Of a DNA stretch of 64,000 nt, positions 63,661-64,000 are shown piece after piece. The stretch comes from Ferruginibacter sp. Lineage in GTDB: Bacteria > Bacteroidota > Bacteroidia > Chitinophagales > Chitinophagaceae. Made by a program: the position numbers and the translations under genes. Each line of letters opens with the position of its first letter. Positions within the stretch are counted from its first letter, which is position 1. The notes under the pieces are model-generated. The model was given only the letters and a program-made list of their open reading frames with translations, had not been told where the DNA came from and made no database searches. The stretch lies in NCBI GenBank assembly GCA_019638525.1, contig JAHBTO010000001.1:868001-932000 (forward strand), in the 5' to 3' direction.

Positions 63661-64000
63661 ATGCTTTCAACAGTTGACAGGATTAAAGAACTCTTTTCTA
63701 CATTTTCAAAAACACCCATAACAGCTATAGATATGCTGCCACAGGCCGGCAGCGAACGGCATTATTATCGTTTGCATACTGCAGATAAAACATTTATTGC
63801 TGCTTTTGGCGCCAACCTTAAAGAAAACGAAACCTTTATTTATTTTTCAAAACACTTCAGGCAAAAAGGGCTGGCCGTACCGGAAATATTTTGCATTAAT
63901 ACCGAAAAAGATATTTACATACTGGAAGATTTTGGAAAAGACTCTCTTTTAGACCACCTGGAAAGGGATGGATTTACAGGTGGAGTGTATAATCTTTATA
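63661..64000 (+). CDS. Aminoglycoside/sugar phosphotransferase-family protein (partial, 3' end beyond window)
   Basis: The ATG at 63661 opens a frame of 113 codons that runs off the right edge. The product has the N-lobe of a choline/aminoglycoside kinase fold: LPQAGSERHYYRLHT (nucleotide-binding loop region), KTFIAAFGANLKENETFIYFS, GLAVPEIFCIN and YILEDFGKDSLLDHL. This resembles the AmgK-like phosphotransferases of Bacteroidota. The catalytic loop lies outside the window. Confidence 0.8.
   Translation, partial: MLSTVDRIKELFSTFSKTPITAIDMLPQAGSERHYYRLHTADKTFIAAFGANLKENETFIYFSKHFRQKGLAVPEIFCINTEKDIYILEDFGKDSLLDHLERDGFTGGVYNLY

Noticed and set aside
1..64000. CRISPR arrays, rRNA genes, insertion sequences, integrases or phage genes
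   Set aside because: No regularly spaced repeats, transposase or integrase motifs, or rRNA sequence were seen; the only repeat-like insertions are the two palindromes in the tRNA copy.

Overview
The window is a stretch of a Bacteroidota chromosome, most likely from the Chitinophagaceae or a close relative. The signs are AT-rich DNA, promoter -7 elements of the TAnnTTTG type, a methionine synthase split into two genes, and the gene content: saproxanthin-type carotenoid genes (cruF, fused crtYcd, crtD), a SpaII-type lipoprotein with a Big_5-like domain, and a UvrD helicase fused to an Fe-S nuclease. This placement rests on reading alone and no database was searched.

Layout. (1) 1-12.1 kb is housekeeping: split metH, recR, a lipoprotein, a helicase-nuclease, a TPR membrane protein, tRNA-Arg(CCU) followed by a second copy broken by two palindromic insertions, a family-4-like uracil-DNA glycosylase, a thioredoxin and a DUF255 protein. 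(2) 12.1-44.8 kb is a large surface-polysaccharide locus. It holds rfbB/rfbA, WbpD- and WbpB-like enzymes, two Wzx flippases, two AsnB-type amidotransferases, nine glycosyltransferases, two paralogous polymerase-like membrane proteins on the minus strand, a formyltransferase, a deacetylase, two methyltransferases, a pyruvyltransferase, glf, and a PglA/PglD/PglE/PglC-like terminal operon ending in the initiating phosphoglycosyltransferase. The paired flippase, AsnB and polymerase genes suggest two merged or duplicated repeat-unit pathways. (3) 44.8-51.4 kb is a light-responsive-looking carotenoid operon: a CarH-like MerR/B12 regulator, an ECF sigma factor, crtI, crtB, idi, cruF, crtZ and crtYcd. 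(4) 51.4-59.2 kb, on the opposite strand, carries crtD, an ABC-2 exporter, a free-standing acyl carrier protein, a condensation-domain protein, an FAD oxidoreductase and an AMP-ligase. This unassigned carrier-protein island sits inside the carotenoid locus. (5) 59.2-64 kb is DNA-damage tolerance: umuDC, a degenerate 2H protein, an SRAP protein and a radical SAM protein, then the start of a sugar or aminoglycoside phosphotransferase.

How the genes work together. The carotenoid set is sufficient on paper to take GGPP to saproxanthin (phytoene synthesis, desaturation, one-end cyclisation, C-3 hydroxylation, C-1' hydration, 3',4'-desaturation); no GGPP synthase or ketolase is present. The ACP/AMP-ligase/condensation/FAD/ABC set has no ketosynthase or thioesterase. 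Its position between crtYcd and crtD makes an acyl or aminoacyl conjugate, possibly of the carotenoid, the most interesting open question in the window.
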